Positions 9,444 to 17,774 are shown, counted from the stretch's first letter. The stretch: 63,173 nt of DNA from Gammaproteobacteria bacterium (GCA_028285245.1 JANQPY010000017.1:1-63173), one strand, 5' to 3'. Notes: generated by a model from the sequence alone, not told the origin. A program made the numbers and translations.

Positions 9444-10091
9444 ATGATGCACCGAATTGCCGCAGACCTGCGGTTGGGCTTGCTTGGTTTTTGCGCTGCA
9501 CTGCTGGCGTTCCCTGCGGCACTTCAAGCCGCTCCCGTACCTGGTAGCCGGATCTTGGTTGCCAGTGATGGTGATGTGATCGCAACCTATATCAAATCGG
9601 GATCGATCTTCTTCAATGACCTGTATTTGGAAACGCCTGCCAACGGCTTGGGCATTATTTTTGAATCTGATGACTGTATGGAGCTGTTGCCCGGTGACCC
9701 GCGTCTGGCAACGTGCAGCACCGGCACGCCTGATGGCACTCAGGTGAACCTGGGGTTCTTTACTGCCGGCACGGAGCTGGTATTTCGGCTGGAGGCATTG
9801 GATGTCCCCGGTGACCCGTTCCCGTCCTTCACTTATCAGTGGTTCTCTGGAGATGGTTCGCAAAACTCCGACGGCCTGGCCCACGCGCTGGTGATCGACA
9901 CTGGCGGCAACACTGCCTATGTAGGTTTTGATGACACGCCTTTTAACGGCGACGAGAACTTCGCGGACATGCAGTTCATGCTCAGCAACGTTAGCGTAGT
10001 GCCCCTGCCAGCCGCTCTGCCCCTGTTAGCGGGAGGCTTGGGATTACTGGTGCCGATTGCCAGACGCCGCCGCGCCGCTGCTCTGGGGTAG
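9444..10091 (+). CDS. Secreted VPLPA-CTERM sorting-domain protein
   Basis: A predicted 215-residue exported protein of unknown function. It has an N-terminal signal peptide (LGLLGFCAALLAFPAALQA), a compact polar body with two cysteines (DDCMEL, ATCSTG), and a C-terminal tripartite sorting signal: VVPLPAALP, a hydrophobic helix, then the basic cluster RRRR. This is the VPLPA variant of the PEP-CTERM signal, which in known systems is recognised by an exosortase and tethers or releases the protein at the cell surface. The frame is open further upstream, but the ATG at this position has AGAGGA about nine bases before it and begins a proper signal peptide. It lies 173 bases after the NRPS and is followed by a strong terminator. 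The exosortase itself is not in the window. Confidence 0.85.
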   Translation: MMHRIAADLRLGLLGFCAALLAFPAALQAAPVPGSRILVASDGDVIATYIKSGSIFFNDLYLETPANGLGIIFESDDCMELLPGDPRLATCSTGTPDGTQVNLGFFTAGTELVFRLEALDVPGDPFPSFTYQWFSGDGSQNSDGLAHALVIDTGGNTAYVGFDDTPFNGDENFADMQFMLSNVSVVPLPAALPLLAGGLGLLVPIARRRRAAALG

Positions 10092-10142
10092 TCGACTGAC
10101 AACGGGCCTCTGTTCAGCGAGTTCCCTTAGGAAAGTACAATT

Positions 10143-10180
10143 AACGCCGCTGTGACGCGTAAATGCGCAGCGGCGTTTTT
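10143..10180 (+). terminator. Rho-independent terminator
   Basis: AACGCCGCTG and CAGCGGCGTT form a perfect 10-bp stem with a 15-base loop, followed by a run of T. It would end transcription from the VPLPA-CTERM gene and any NRPS/PKS read-through, and it separates this block from the convergent ATPase gene. Confidence 0.9.
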
Positions 10181-10264
10181 CATTGCCGACTTTTTTGTCG
10201 CGCCGGCGGCGAGTTATCTGAAAGCAATCAGTCCCGCCGTGCCTGGACGCCGAATCCTTTATCG

Positions 10265-11584
10265 TCAGGCCAGGCCGCGGTTGCGTAGCTCGCCCGTGTC
10301 ATCTATTTCGTGCCCTGTCTCGTCGCTGTCCCCGTCCCCCAGAAGGGGCGGTTCTACGACGGTCGCGATATAAGCGCTGTCGTCATCCGGGCTTGCATTG
10401 CGCTCTGTGCTGCCAGCATTAGCGTTGTTGGCATGAAAGGTCACATCAACCTGTCCGAAACTGATGACGTCGCCTGAGCGGAGCAGGGCGCGTGCCCGGC
10501 GAACGCCGTTCACGAGAATCCCGTTCTTACTATTCAGATCTTCGATCACGAAGATCCCGCCTATGGCATCGATCATGGCGTGCCGGCGGCTGACTTCTTT
10601 CTCCAGGATCACCACGTCATTGGCGCTGCTTCGGCCCAGCACGAGTGGGCAGGTTGAGACGTGTTTTTGCTCCACGAACTCGCCCTGGCGGCGAATCACG
10701 AGCGTCGCAATCGGCTGCCCGGACTCGCGGTGTGCAGCAGCTGTTTGCTCTGCACGCTCCTCATCTCGCTCTTCCAGCCAGCGCCAGCGCAGCTCCTGGG
10801 CGGCCGCGTCAACTGCCTCCAGGGTAACTTGCGGCTGCTCCTCAACGAAGCAGGCCATCATTGCGGTATCGCACAGGGTGTTGACCAGCCTCGGAATTCC
10901 GAAGGCCAGGCGGTGCACCTCCTCCAGTGCTTCTTCCGTAAAAATCTCACGTGGCTCTATTTGGGCGACTTCCAGGCGGTGTTGGATATAGGCGAAGGTT
11001 TCATCCTTGTTTAGCGCCTCGAGCCTCTGCCGGAGGCGTGAGCGCTGACGGAGCTGGCGTAGCCCGGGCGCATCGATCATGTCATCCAGGCCTCGTTGGC
11101 CGGTCAGTACGATTGAGACTATGCGGCGATCCGACGTATCGATACAGGAGAGCAGACGCAGCTCTTCAAGGGCTGGCGGGCTCAGGTTTTGTGCTTCATC
11201 GACGATAATGACGACGTGCTTGCCTTCCTCATGGCGCTCCAGAAAGAAGGTCCGTAGCGTGTCCAGCAGCAAGACCTTCTTCTTGGTGTACATCGGCATC
11301 CCAAAGGCCGACAGCAGGGACTGAAGTAGCTCGATACGGTTGAGTGTGGTGTGGGTCAGCTTGGCCATGACGTAGTCGCCGCCGAGCTCGTCCAGCACCG
11401 TGTTGACGATGGTCGTCTTGCCGATCCCTATTTCGCCGGTGATGATGACAAAGCTATCCCGGTTGAGCAGGGCGAAGCGGATGTTCGCCACAGCCCGGGC
11501 GTGCTGCGACGTCATAAACATGAAGCGAGGATCTGGAGACAGATCGAAAGGGCGAGATTTCAGCCCAAAAAACTCTTCATACAT
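10265..11584 (-). CDS. ExeA/XrtA-associated-type AAA ATPase with C-terminal FHA domain
   Basis: A 439-residue protein. Residues 1-270 are an ExeA/GspA-like AAA ATPase that opens MYEEFFGLKSRPFDLSPDP, the signature of the ATPase found in exosortase A/EPS loci. It has Walker A GEIGIGKTT, Walker B VVIIVDEAQNL and a sensor-type LTGQ. A charged linker leads to a forkhead-associated domain (LVLGRSSANDVV, SRRHAMI, LNSKNGILVNG), which in this family binds phosphothreonine. A short acidic tail follows. The locus form of this ATPase as I know it lacks an FHA domain, so the fusion is notable. It lies near beta-barrel and Wza-like export genes on the same strand but is separated from them by tRNA-Val. The likely role is energising or controlling polysaccharide assembly at the inner membrane; this is inference. 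Confidence 0.88.
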   Translation of the reverse strand: MYEEFFGLKSRPFDLSPDPRFMFMTSQHARAVANIRFALLNRDSFVIITGEIGIGKTTIVNTVLDELGGDYVMAKLTHTTLNRIELLQSLLSAFGMPMYTKKKVLLLDTLRTFFLERHEEGKHVVIIVDEAQNLSPPALEELRLLSCIDTSDRRIVSIVLTGQRGLDDMIDAPGLRQLRQRSRLRQRLEALNKDETFAYIQHRLEVAQIEPREIFTEEALEEVHRLAFGIPRLVNTLCDTAMMACFVEEQPQVTLEAVDAAAQELRWRWLEERDEERAEQTAAAHRESGQPIATLVIRRQGEFVEQKHVSTCPLVLGRSSANDVVILEKEVSRRHAMIDAIGGIFVIEDLNSKNGILVNGVRRARALLRSGDVISFGQVDVTFHANNANAGSTERNASPDDDSAYIATVVEPPLLGDGDSDETGHEIDDTGELRNRGLA

Positions 11585-11749
11585 AGAGGCAGCAGCCGTC
11601 GGCGCATCGCAGCGATCTGGTCACCATGCTATTACAGAACGTCAGGAATTGCCCGTGCTTAGCCGACACTTATCGCTGGTTGCCGATCGTGTTAGTCAGG
11701 CGCCTAGCCCCGCAGACCAATGACTTGCGCCCGAATTGGTAGGATGGTC

Positions 11750-11777
11750 TTGCGCCGGCTCGCGGCGGGTGTATGCT
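11750..11777 (+). promoter_or_regulatory. Candidate sigma-70 promoter of tRNA-Val
   Basis: TTGCGC (-35) is separated by 16 bases from TATGCT (-10), ending 17 bases before the mature tRNA. The spacing and position fit a tRNA promoter; the match to consensus is moderate. Confidence 0.45.
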
Positions 11778-11794
11778 TGCCGCGTCCACGAACA

Positions 11795-11869
11795 GGGCGA
11801 TTAGCTCAGCGGGAGAGCGCTGCCTTCACACGGCAGAGGTCACTGGTTCAATCCCAGTATCGCCCACCA
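11795..11869 (+). tRNA. tRNA-Val (anticodon CAC)
   Basis: A complete cloverleaf. The acceptor GGGCGAT pairs with ATCGCCC, the D arm is GCTC/GAGC, and the anticodon stem CTGCC/GGCAG encloses the loop TTCACAC with anticodon CAC, which reads GUG. The T arm is ACTGG TTCAATC CCAGT, the discriminator is A, and CCA is encoded. It lies between two genes of the other strand, 14 bases from the end of the beta-barrel gene. Confidence 0.97.
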
Positions 11870-11883
11870 CTCTGGCTGGTGGT

Positions 11884-13200
11884 CTACCTGAACCGCCAAC
11901 CCTTGCCTCGATACGTTAAGCCGACGAGGACCGCATGGTTTTCTGGTGTGTTGTCCAGATTCACACTCAGGGCATTGTCGGCGTACTCAATTCGGTTGTA
12001 TCGATAGCGGCCAAAGAGACTCCAGTGTCGGGTCAGAGACCAGCGAAAGCCAAAGTTTGCAGTAATGAACTCACGGTCATCGTCAATCGTCAGGCCGGCA
12101 CGGTCGAGTTTTCGGTAGAGCACTCCAGCATTAATCTGCGTGCGCCGCCACAGTTGCTGCGTGACCGCCAGCCGTAGCTCATCCTGGATGGCTTCCGTGC
12201 CGTTGGAGCTCGGTGTGATGCTGCGGCTCACCGAGGCTGTGTAGCGGGTACGCTCACTGGTTTTTGTAAGCGAAGCGTTGCCGACAGAATTGTCTGTCTC
12301 TGAGTTAATCTCACATGGTGCCAGGGCAACGGGCTGGTTCAATGCATTTACACAAAACGTTGCAAGTCCGAATGGTGTGAGTAGCTGTTCCTCCTCGCCA
12401 AGGTTTGCGTCGACCTCGGTCGTACGTTGGCCAAAGTAGAGTTGGCCCCGCAGTGTGTCGGAGAAGTCATAGTTGATAAAGACGTTGCCACCGTAAGTCT
12501 TGCTGTCATTGGTTTGCAACGCCGCGCGGTTCTCGGACTCGAACTCCGATAGATTGACGCCGACACCGGCAGAAACTTTCTCGCTGAGTCTGTGCTCCCA
12601 GGAAAGGTTTCCTGCGGCATAGTCATAGTCAAATCGACCGGTCCGCAGGCGGCGATAATTGACATTGGTTGCGTTGGCGCTCGCGCGCAGGGTGTTTGTC
12701 GGGTTCAGACGCCAGGCCCAGCTAGCACCAGCACTCCTTGACAGTTGGCTGTCATCGACAAACAGCAGGTTGGCTGCACCGCCAACGTCCGCATCTTCTG
12801 CTGTCGCCAGCTCACTAGTGCGCACGGCAATGTCGCTGAACTCGGCGGTTAGCCCAAATTCCTGATTGCCGATTCTGTGATTGGCGGCCAAGTCCAGGTA
12901 AATGTCCTCGTCCTCCAGCTCTTCGTCTTCATCGTCGCTGTACAGCGCGAACCGTGCCCGCGGTGCCAGGCGCACGCTGGTGCGCGGTCCGACGTAGTTG
13001 ATGTCCAGTCGTCCGTCGGCGCTGAGCCCCTGGGCCTCATCCTCCACCTGGCGACTCAGTCGCGGATTGGATTCATAGGTCAGGCCTGTTAGCAGCTGAG
13101 GCGTAATCTGCAACTCGTTGCCGAGCGTCGACTCGGCAGCGACACTCAACAGCGCGGCCAGCAGAAGTGCGCCGACGAAGTTTGCTGTTTGCACTGTCAT
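11884..13200 (-). CDS. Outer-membrane beta-barrel protein of EPS/PEP-CTERM type
   Basis: A 438-residue protein with a signal peptide (MTVQTANFVGALLLAALLSVA) and a long body of alternating, aromatic-rich strands such as YDYAAGNLSWEHRL, VFINYDFSDTL, FGFRWSLTRHWSLFGRY and AVLVGLTYRGKGWRF. This pattern fits an outer-membrane barrel of the class often found in exosortase/EPS loci (BBP2-like). It follows the Wza-like gene on the same strand and probably helps move polysaccharide through the outer membrane. A TTG 33 bases upstream would overlap the previous stop as TTGA and is a possible coupled start. I chose the ATG because it gives a normal-length signal peptide. The exact function is not known. 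Confidence 0.8.
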   Translation of the reverse strand: MTVQTANFVGALLLAALLSVAAESTLGNELQITPQLLTGLTYESNPRLSRQVEDEAQGLSADGRLDINYVGPRTSVRLAPRARFALYSDDEDEELEDEDIYLDLAANHRIGNQEFGLTAEFSDIAVRTSELATAEDADVGGAANLLFVDDSQLSRSAGASWAWRLNPTNTLRASANATNVNYRRLRTGRFDYDYAAGNLSWEHRLSEKVSAGVGVNLSEFESENRAALQTNDSKTYGGNVFINYDFSDTLRGQLYFGQRTTEVDANLGEEEQLLTPFGLATFCVNALNQPVALAPCEINSETDNSVGNASLTKTSERTRYTASVSRSITPSSNGTEAIQDELRLAVTQQLWRRTQINAGVLYRKLDRAGLTIDDDREFITANFGFRWSLTRHWSLFGRYRYNRIEYADNALSVNLDNTPENHAVLVGLTYRGKGWRFR

Positions 13201-13229
13201 ACCGGGGAAGTTGTCGTTACCCGACAACG

Positions 13230-13817
13230 TCAAGGGACGATAACGACATCACCCGGCTGCAGCAGAATGTTCTGGTTCAGGCGTTTGCCTTTTTCAATAT
13301 CGCTATACCTGAACGGGATCGATAGCAGATTTCCATCGACTCTCCGCAACACGCTGATGTCGTTCACCTGAGCGAACGGCGTGAAACCGCCAGCAATGGC
13401 CAGTGCCTGGGTGATGTCCAGCTGGCTGCCAACGATAATCTCGCCTGAGCGGCCGACCTGGCCCAGGACGAAAACTTTGTTGCCGAGAGCCTGCTCGACG
13501 GTCACTGTGACGACCGGTTCTGGGATGTAGTTATTGAGCCGCTCGGTCAGCTCTGTGCGAACCTCCGCGACGCTGCGTCCTGCCGCCTCTACATCGCCGA
13601 CAAGCGGAAACGTAAACGATCCGTCCGGTAACACCAAGGTTTGCCTCGCCAGGTCGGGTTCTTTCCAAACGGTGATGCCCAAAAGATCGCCTGGATTTAA
13701 GCCGTAGTCGTCAAGCACCTTCGCGGAGTGTGAATCTGCGAGAGCCGCGGGGAGAAGGGCGAACCACGCCAGTCCAATGATGTGCCACGTTATGACGTGG
13801 CGTAGTGTCTTGCCCAT
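13230..13817 (-). CDS. Wza-like polysaccharide export protein (Poly_export + SLBB)
   Basis: A 195-residue periplasmic/outer-membrane export protein. After a signal peptide (HIIGLAWFALLPAALA) comes DDYGLNPGDLLGITVWKEPDL, the start of a polysaccharide export domain. An SLBB-type segment follows (KVFVLGQVGRSGEIIVG, then TQALAIAGGFTPFA), and the protein ends LQPGDVVIVP. Its short length, compared with about 380 residues for E. coli Wza, matches the compact export protein of exosortase-associated EPS clusters. The frame is open 84 codons further upstream. The ATG chosen has AAGAGGA before it and starts the signal peptide. The beta-barrel gene follows directly. No lipobox cysteine is apparent, so lipid anchoring as in Wza is uncertain. 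Confidence 0.88.
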   Translation of the reverse strand: MGKTLRHVITWHIIGLAWFALLPAALADSHSAKVLDDYGLNPGDLLGITVWKEPDLARQTLVLPDGSFTFPLVGDVEAAGRSVAEVRTELTERLNNYIPEPVVTVTVEQALGNKVFVLGQVGRSGEIIVGSQLDITQALAIAGGFTPFAQVNDISVLRRVDGNLLSIPFRYSDIEKGKRLNQNILLQPGDVVIVP

Positions 13818-13876
13818 AGTGTCCTCTTGAATTGCATGTTCATGATGCTTCGCCGTTGACCGAAGGTCAGAATGAA

Positions 13877-13899
13877 ACGGCAGTTTGATCTTCTGCCGT
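13877..13899 (-). promoter_or_regulatory. Hairpin in the export-operon leader
   Basis: ACGGCAG and CTGCCGT form a 7-bp stem around a 9-base loop, 60-80 bases before the export gene start. It would be in the 5' leader if transcription begins at the sigma-54-like site. The function is unknown; there is no T run, so a terminator is unlikely. Confidence 0.4.
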
Positions 13900-13963
13900 G
13901 CCAGACAAACTCGGTTTTGACATAGTGCGCCGTTAGTCCCTGGTGTCACTTGAAGCTTGTCTG

Positions 13964-13979
13964 AGCGTGAATGTTGCCA
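13964..13979 (-). promoter_or_regulatory. Candidate sigma-54 (-24/-12) promoter
   Basis: The minus strand reads TGGCAACATTCACGCT. GG and GC are exactly ten bases apart, the -24 element is TGGCA, and the -12 element is a weaker CGCT. It lies about 150 bases upstream of the export gene. The window encodes PrsR, a sigma-54-dependent activator, so a promoter of this class is plausible here. The -12 half is only a partial match. Confidence 0.35.
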
Positions 13980-14174
13980 TTCAAAGGCCGCACAGGCCAC
14001 GTCCGGCACCAGCAAACGAATGGCGGGTGAACATTTCCCAACTCCATCCTTCAGCTGGTGGCCTGCCACGGTACAATTCGCACCCTAGCGGCTCCACCAG
14101 CAGCGGCTAATGGTATCTAAATTGGACTTATTTCGCTTAGTTAACTGTCTTTGCTTAGCGGGTGCGGCGCTACC

Positions 14175-15437
14175 ATGAGCTTCTTCGCCGGCCCAATCAT
14201 CGCGTTTGCGGCGACTCTGTTGCTGATTCTTACCCTGCGACCGGCCGCGCAGCGATGGGGCCTGGTGGACGTTCCTAACGAGCGTAGTAGCCATCGCGAA
14301 CCGACGCCTCTGATTGGTGGTCTGGCGATCTTTGTGGCTTTCACTATCGGATTTCTGGCTGCAGCCGCTGCGGGTGCGGTGTCATTTGATCGGTATACGG
14401 TCAGCCTGTTTGCGGGGGGGGCGCTGCTCTTGTTCGTTGGTGCCGTCGACGATGCGCGTGATTTATCGCCGGTACTCCGTTTCGGCGTGCAGATCGTTGC
14501 GAGTCTCATCATGATCTATGGCGGTGGCGTGGTATTGGACGACCTCGGCCGTATGCGCCCTGACGGCGAAGTGCTGTACCTGGGTGTACTCGCTGTCCCC
14601 TTCACCGTCTTCGCAACGTTAGGCGTAATCAATGCGCTCAATATGTGCGACGGCCTCGACGGTCTGAGCGGGTCGCTGGCACTTATTTCTCTGACCGGCA
14701 TGATGATCGTGGCGCTCTTGGGAGGTGCCGGGGCTGACTTTGTCATGCTGGCTGTTCTGGGCGCCAGCATCATTGGTTTTCTGCTGTTTAACCTGCGTTT
14801 GCCGGGTCGTCAGCGTGCGTCAGTCTTCATGGGTGATGCGGGGAGCATGTTCCTGGGTTATCTCCTAACCTGGTTTGCCATTTCGCTTTCACAGTCACCC
14901 TCACGCGCAATGGTACCTGCCGCCGCGCTGTGGTTTCTTATGTTGCCGCTATTCGATACCGTGTCGATGATGCTCCGCCGCCTGATGCTTCGGCGCTCGC
15001 CGTTTTCCGCCGATCGTGAGCACATTCACCACATCTTTCTTCTTGCTGGATTTAGTGTCAACGAGACTGTGGTGGTGATGGCTGCGGCCGCGCTGATTGG
15101 GGTTGGCATCGGTCTGTTGACTATGGATTTGCGCGCCTCCGACTTTACTATTGCGGGCGCGTTCCTCATTGTGGGCATTCTCTACTTCTGGATGGTCCTT
15201 CGCTCCTGGAAGGTCATGCGCTTTATTGAGCGGTCGATTTGTCGCCGCCGCAGTCACCCTGATCGCCGTGGTGGCGAGGATCGTCGTTCAGGAGAAGATC
15301 TCACGTACGCCGGACCAGAGCGCCGCGCGCCCCAGAATCGCCGCCGGGTCGCGCGGCGTGCAGCCGATGAGAGCCGCCTGGTGGCGGTGGACCTTGCGGC
15401 TGGACTCGATCAGGAGCGCGAATCCGGTCCCAGATAA
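14175..15437 (+). CDS. WecA/MraY-family undecaprenyl-phosphate glycosyl-1-phosphate transferase
   Basis: A 420-residue polytopic inner-membrane enzyme that starts lipid-linked glycan synthesis by moving a sugar-1-phosphate from a UDP-sugar to undecaprenyl phosphate. Family motifs are present: DDARDLSP (Asp92/Asp93), NALNMCDGLDGL (from 153), FMGDAGSMFLGY, and the loop REHIHHIF with HIHH at 283-286. About ten hydrophobic segments are seen. The last 60 or so residues form an unusual arginine-rich cytoplasmic tail with repeated RR pairs (DRRGGEDRR, GPERRAPQNRRR). A TTG eight codons upstream is also possible. It lies divergent to the export operon and most likely initiates the exopolysaccharide. 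Its 3' end overlaps the convergent phosphopantetheinyl transferase by 28 bases. Confidence 0.9.
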   Translation: MSFFAGPIIAFAATLLLILTLRPAAQRWGLVDVPNERSSHREPTPLIGGLAIFVAFTIGFLAAAAAGAVSFDRYTVSLFAGGALLLFVGAVDDARDLSPVLRFGVQIVASLIMIYGGGVVLDDLGRMRPDGEVLYLGVLAVPFTVFATLGVINALNMCDGLDGLSGSLALISLTGMMIVALLGGAGADFVMLAVLGASIIGFLLFNLRLPGRQRASVFMGDAGSMFLGYLLTWFAISLSQSPSRAMVPAAALWFLMLPLFDTVSMMLRRLMLRRSPFSADREHIHHIFLLAGFSVNETVVVMAAAALIGVGIGLLTMDLRASDFTIAGAFLIVGILYFWMVLRSWKVMRFIERSICRRRSHPDRRGGEDRRSGEDLTYAGPERRAPQNRRRVARRAADESRLVAVDLAAGLDQERESGPR

Positions 15438-16099
15438 GCAGCCGCTACGATCAGATCACCTTCGACCCCGACCCAGCCGCAAACCTGAGGTAACCGGCTC
15501 AAGTCGTCCTGTCTTGCAGAGCGACGAGCCACGAAGCGTTGTTCCATCGGATCGATCTCAATATCCACTTCCTGGAAGTCCACGTAGCGTCGCAGGCTCG
15601 GCCAGATACATTTGTAGAGCGCCTCTTTGCAGGCGAAAATACGCCGCTCTTCGTTGACTCGATTGCCTGCATCGATGCGCTCCAACTCAACGGGAGTGCA
15701 GATGAGGCGAGCCATGTCTCGGTCCATGGTGCCGGCCTGTTCAATGTCGATACCCAGGCCTTGATAGGCCCTGCGCCTAGCGACGAGCGCGCCGGCCACC
15801 ACACCGCAGTGAGTGATGCTGCCGAGAAAGCCCTCGGGCCATATCGGTGCCCGATGGTCACCGACGGGAATGCTTGCCGCAGCGGCGCCAAGTTCGGCAA
15901 GCGCAGCGCGCGCGCAATGCCGCCCGTGCGCAAATTCTATGCGCCGTGCAGGGGCCATCGCCGCTGCCGTGTCTGCCTCCTCCCCAGTCAGCGGGCCTGC
16001 GATGGAAGGTTTGCCCGAAACGTGTCGCGCGATGTCCGCCGGCAGCCAACGGCTAAGCAAGGCGTCAATCGGTTGATCGGCTTGAGGCTCCGCGCTCAT
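15410..16099 (-). CDS. EntD/Sfp-type 4'-phosphopantetheinyl transferase
   Basis: A 229-residue enzyme that attaches phosphopantetheine from coenzyme A to carrier-domain serines. The EntD-like motif GSITHC, the Mg-binding GIDIEQ and the catalytic FACKEALYK are all present in the right order. It is the only carrier-activating enzyme in the window and lies 6 kb from the NRPS/PKS genes, so it is the natural candidate to prime their three visible carrier domains (PCP, ACP, PCP). It is convergent with the WecA-like gene, overlapping it by 28 bases at the 3' ends, and divergent from gltX. Confidence 0.92.
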   Translation of the reverse strand: MSAEPQADQPIDALLSRWLPADIARHVSGKPSIAGPLTGEEADTAAAMAPARRIEFAHGRHCARAALAELGAAAASIPVGDHRAPIWPEGFLGSITHCGVVAGALVARRRAYQGLGIDIEQAGTMDRDMARLICTPVELERIDAGNRVNEERRIFACKEALYKCIWPSLRRYVDFQEVDIEIDPMEQRFVARRSARQDDLSRLPQVCGWVGVEGDLIVAAAYLGPDSRS

Positions 16100-16191
16100 C
16101 CATCAGGAGTTTGCCGCGCTGCGCGTCCTCGTCAAGAGGGCGACATTCAGACTGCTACAATCGCTGCCCGCCTGCGATCACCCTTACTCAG

Positions 16192-17613
16192 ATGAACGTA
16201 AAGACGCGCTTCGCTCCCAGCCCTACGGGTGTTCTGCACATCGGTGGAGTGCGCACGGCGCTCTTCTGCTGGCTATATGCGCGTCGTCATGAGGGGCAGT
16301 TCCTGTTGCGGGTCGAGGACACCGACCGCGAGCGCTCCACGGAGTCTTCGGTCGAGGCGATCGTAAGCGGCCTGCGTTGGCTGGGCCTCGACTGGGATGA
16401 AGGCCCTTACTTTCAAATGGATCGCCTGGACCGGTACGCGGAGGTTGCGGCGAGTCTGATAGCTTCGAACAACGCATACCGCTGCTACTGCAGCACCGAT
16501 GAATTAGCCGAGCTTCGCGCCCGCCAAATGGAAGCTGGTGAGAAGCCACGCTATGACGGTCGCTGCCGTGATGGTTCTCGCGTCAGGCCGGGTATTCAGC
16601 CGGTAATCCGTTTCAAGACCCCAACCCACGGTGAGATGGTTGTGAACGATCTGGTTCGCGGCCAGGTCATCTATCAGAACTCCGAACTCGATGACCTGGT
16701 GATAATGCGTGCGGACGGTGTACCAACCTATCACTTTGGTGTGGTCGTCGATGATCATGACATGGGCATCACGCATACGATCAGGGGGGACGATCACTTA
16801 AACAACACGCCGCGGCAGTTACACATCTATACGGCGCTGGATTGGGATACGCCGGCCTACGCACATCTGCCCATGATTTTGGGTGAAGACGGCGGTCGGC
16901 TATCCAAGCGGCATGGGGCAGTTAATGTGCTTGAGTATGCGGAGCAGGGCTATCTGCCTGAAGCAGTGCTGAACTACCTTGCCAGGCTGGGCTGGTCTCA
17001 TGGTGACCAGGAAATTTTTTCTGTCCAAGAGATGGTTGAACTGTTTTCGCTGGAGGCGGTGAACGCATCCGCCAGTCGCTTCGATGCCGAGAAGCTTGCC
17101 TGGATTAACCAGCGCTACATCATGTCGACTGCACCCGACGTCCTTGCGCCGCGGCTTGAGGAACAGTTGCGGCGGAAGGGCTTGGATCCGTCGGATGGGC
17201 CGGCAGCGTCAGATGTTGTGCAGGCTTATCGCGAGCGGGCCACAACGCTCGCGGAACTGGCCGCCAGCTGCGCGTACCTGTACGCCGACTTCGAGGCACC
17301 GGATCCGGGTGCGGCCAAGAAACATTTGCGCCCCGTGATTGCGCCGGCCCTGGCGGAGTTGCGTCAGCAGCTGGATACGTTGTCTGACTGGACTCCTCCG
17401 GCCGTGCACGGGGCCATTGAGCGCGTGGCCGAGGAGGCCGGCTTGAAGTTTGGGAAGCTGGGTCAGCCGCTGCGCGTTGCAATCACGGGTGCAGGCGTGT
17501 CTCCGCCCATTGATGTGACGGCCGCGCTTGTGGGCAAGGCGCGCTGCGTTGCGCGGATTGATCAGGCGGTCGCATGGATTGAACAACGTGCGGCGTCATC
17601 CAAACAGGCATGA
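16192..17613 (+). CDS. gltX: Glutamyl-tRNA synthetase
   Basis: A class I aminoacyl-tRNA synthetase of 473 residues that charges tRNA-Glu. The HIGH-like motif is PSPTGVLHIGG near the N-terminus and the KMSKS-like motif is RLSKRHG. The C-terminal helical bundle for anticodon recognition is complete. The open frame extends 27 codons upstream, but the ATG chosen starts MNVKTRFAPSPTG, as in the family. It lies just upstream of tRNA-Ala and tRNA-Glu genes, though those have their own promoter. The stop is well separated from the tRNA promoter. Confidence 0.97.
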   Translation: MNVKTRFAPSPTGVLHIGGVRTALFCWLYARRHEGQFLLRVEDTDRERSTESSVEAIVSGLRWLGLDWDEGPYFQMDRLDRYAEVAASLIASNNAYRCYCSTDELAELRARQMEAGEKPRYDGRCRDGSRVRPGIQPVIRFKTPTHGEMVVNDLVRGQVIYQNSELDDLVIMRADGVPTYHFGVVVDDHDMGITHTIRGDDHLNNTPRQLHIYTALDWDTPAYAHLPMILGEDGGRLSKRHGAVNVLEYAEQGYLPEAVLNYLARLGWSHGDQEIFSVQEMVELFSLEAVNASASRFDAEKLAWINQRYIMSTAPDVLAPRLEEQLRRKGLDPSDGPAASDVVQAYRERATTLAELAASCAYLYADFEAPDPGAAKKHLRPVIAPALAELRQQLDTLSDWTPPAVHGAIERVAEEAGLKFGKLGQPLRVAITGAGVSPPIDVTAALVGKARCVARIDQAVAWIEQRAASSKQA

Positions 17614-17657
17614 TCGAGCTATGGCCGCCTTTGCTCGCGCAGCTAAGCGTCGGATTC

Positions 17658-17686
17658 TTGACAGGTATTTTGCCCTCGCGTAAATT
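17658..17686 (+). promoter_or_regulatory. Strong sigma-70 promoter of the tRNA-Ala/tRNA-Glu operon
   Basis: A perfect TTGACA, a 17-base spacer and TAAATT, ending 12 bases before the tRNA-Ala 5' end. The following bases (CCGCGCC) are a GC-rich discriminator, as in stable RNA promoters under growth-rate or stringent control. Confidence 0.8.
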
Positions 17687-17698
17687 CCGCGCCTTTAC

Positions 17699-17774
<76 letters not shown>

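Larger units (their letters stand above)
13818..14174. other. Divergent intergenic region with inverted repeats
   Basis: A 357-base gap between the export operon (leftward) and the WecA-like gene (rightward). It holds a perfect inverted repeat TGACC-GAA-GGTCA at 13857-13869, a hairpin at 13877-13899, and a sigma-54-like site on the minus strand. I see no coding sequence. Open frames crossing it have no ribosome site and no recognisable protein. Confidence 0.7.

Noticed and set aside
13888-13903. Perfect TGGCACG on the minus strand upstream of the export gene
   Set aside because: The -12 position reads AAGA with no GC, and the -24 element overlaps the leader hairpin, so the nearby site at 13964-13979 is the better candidate.
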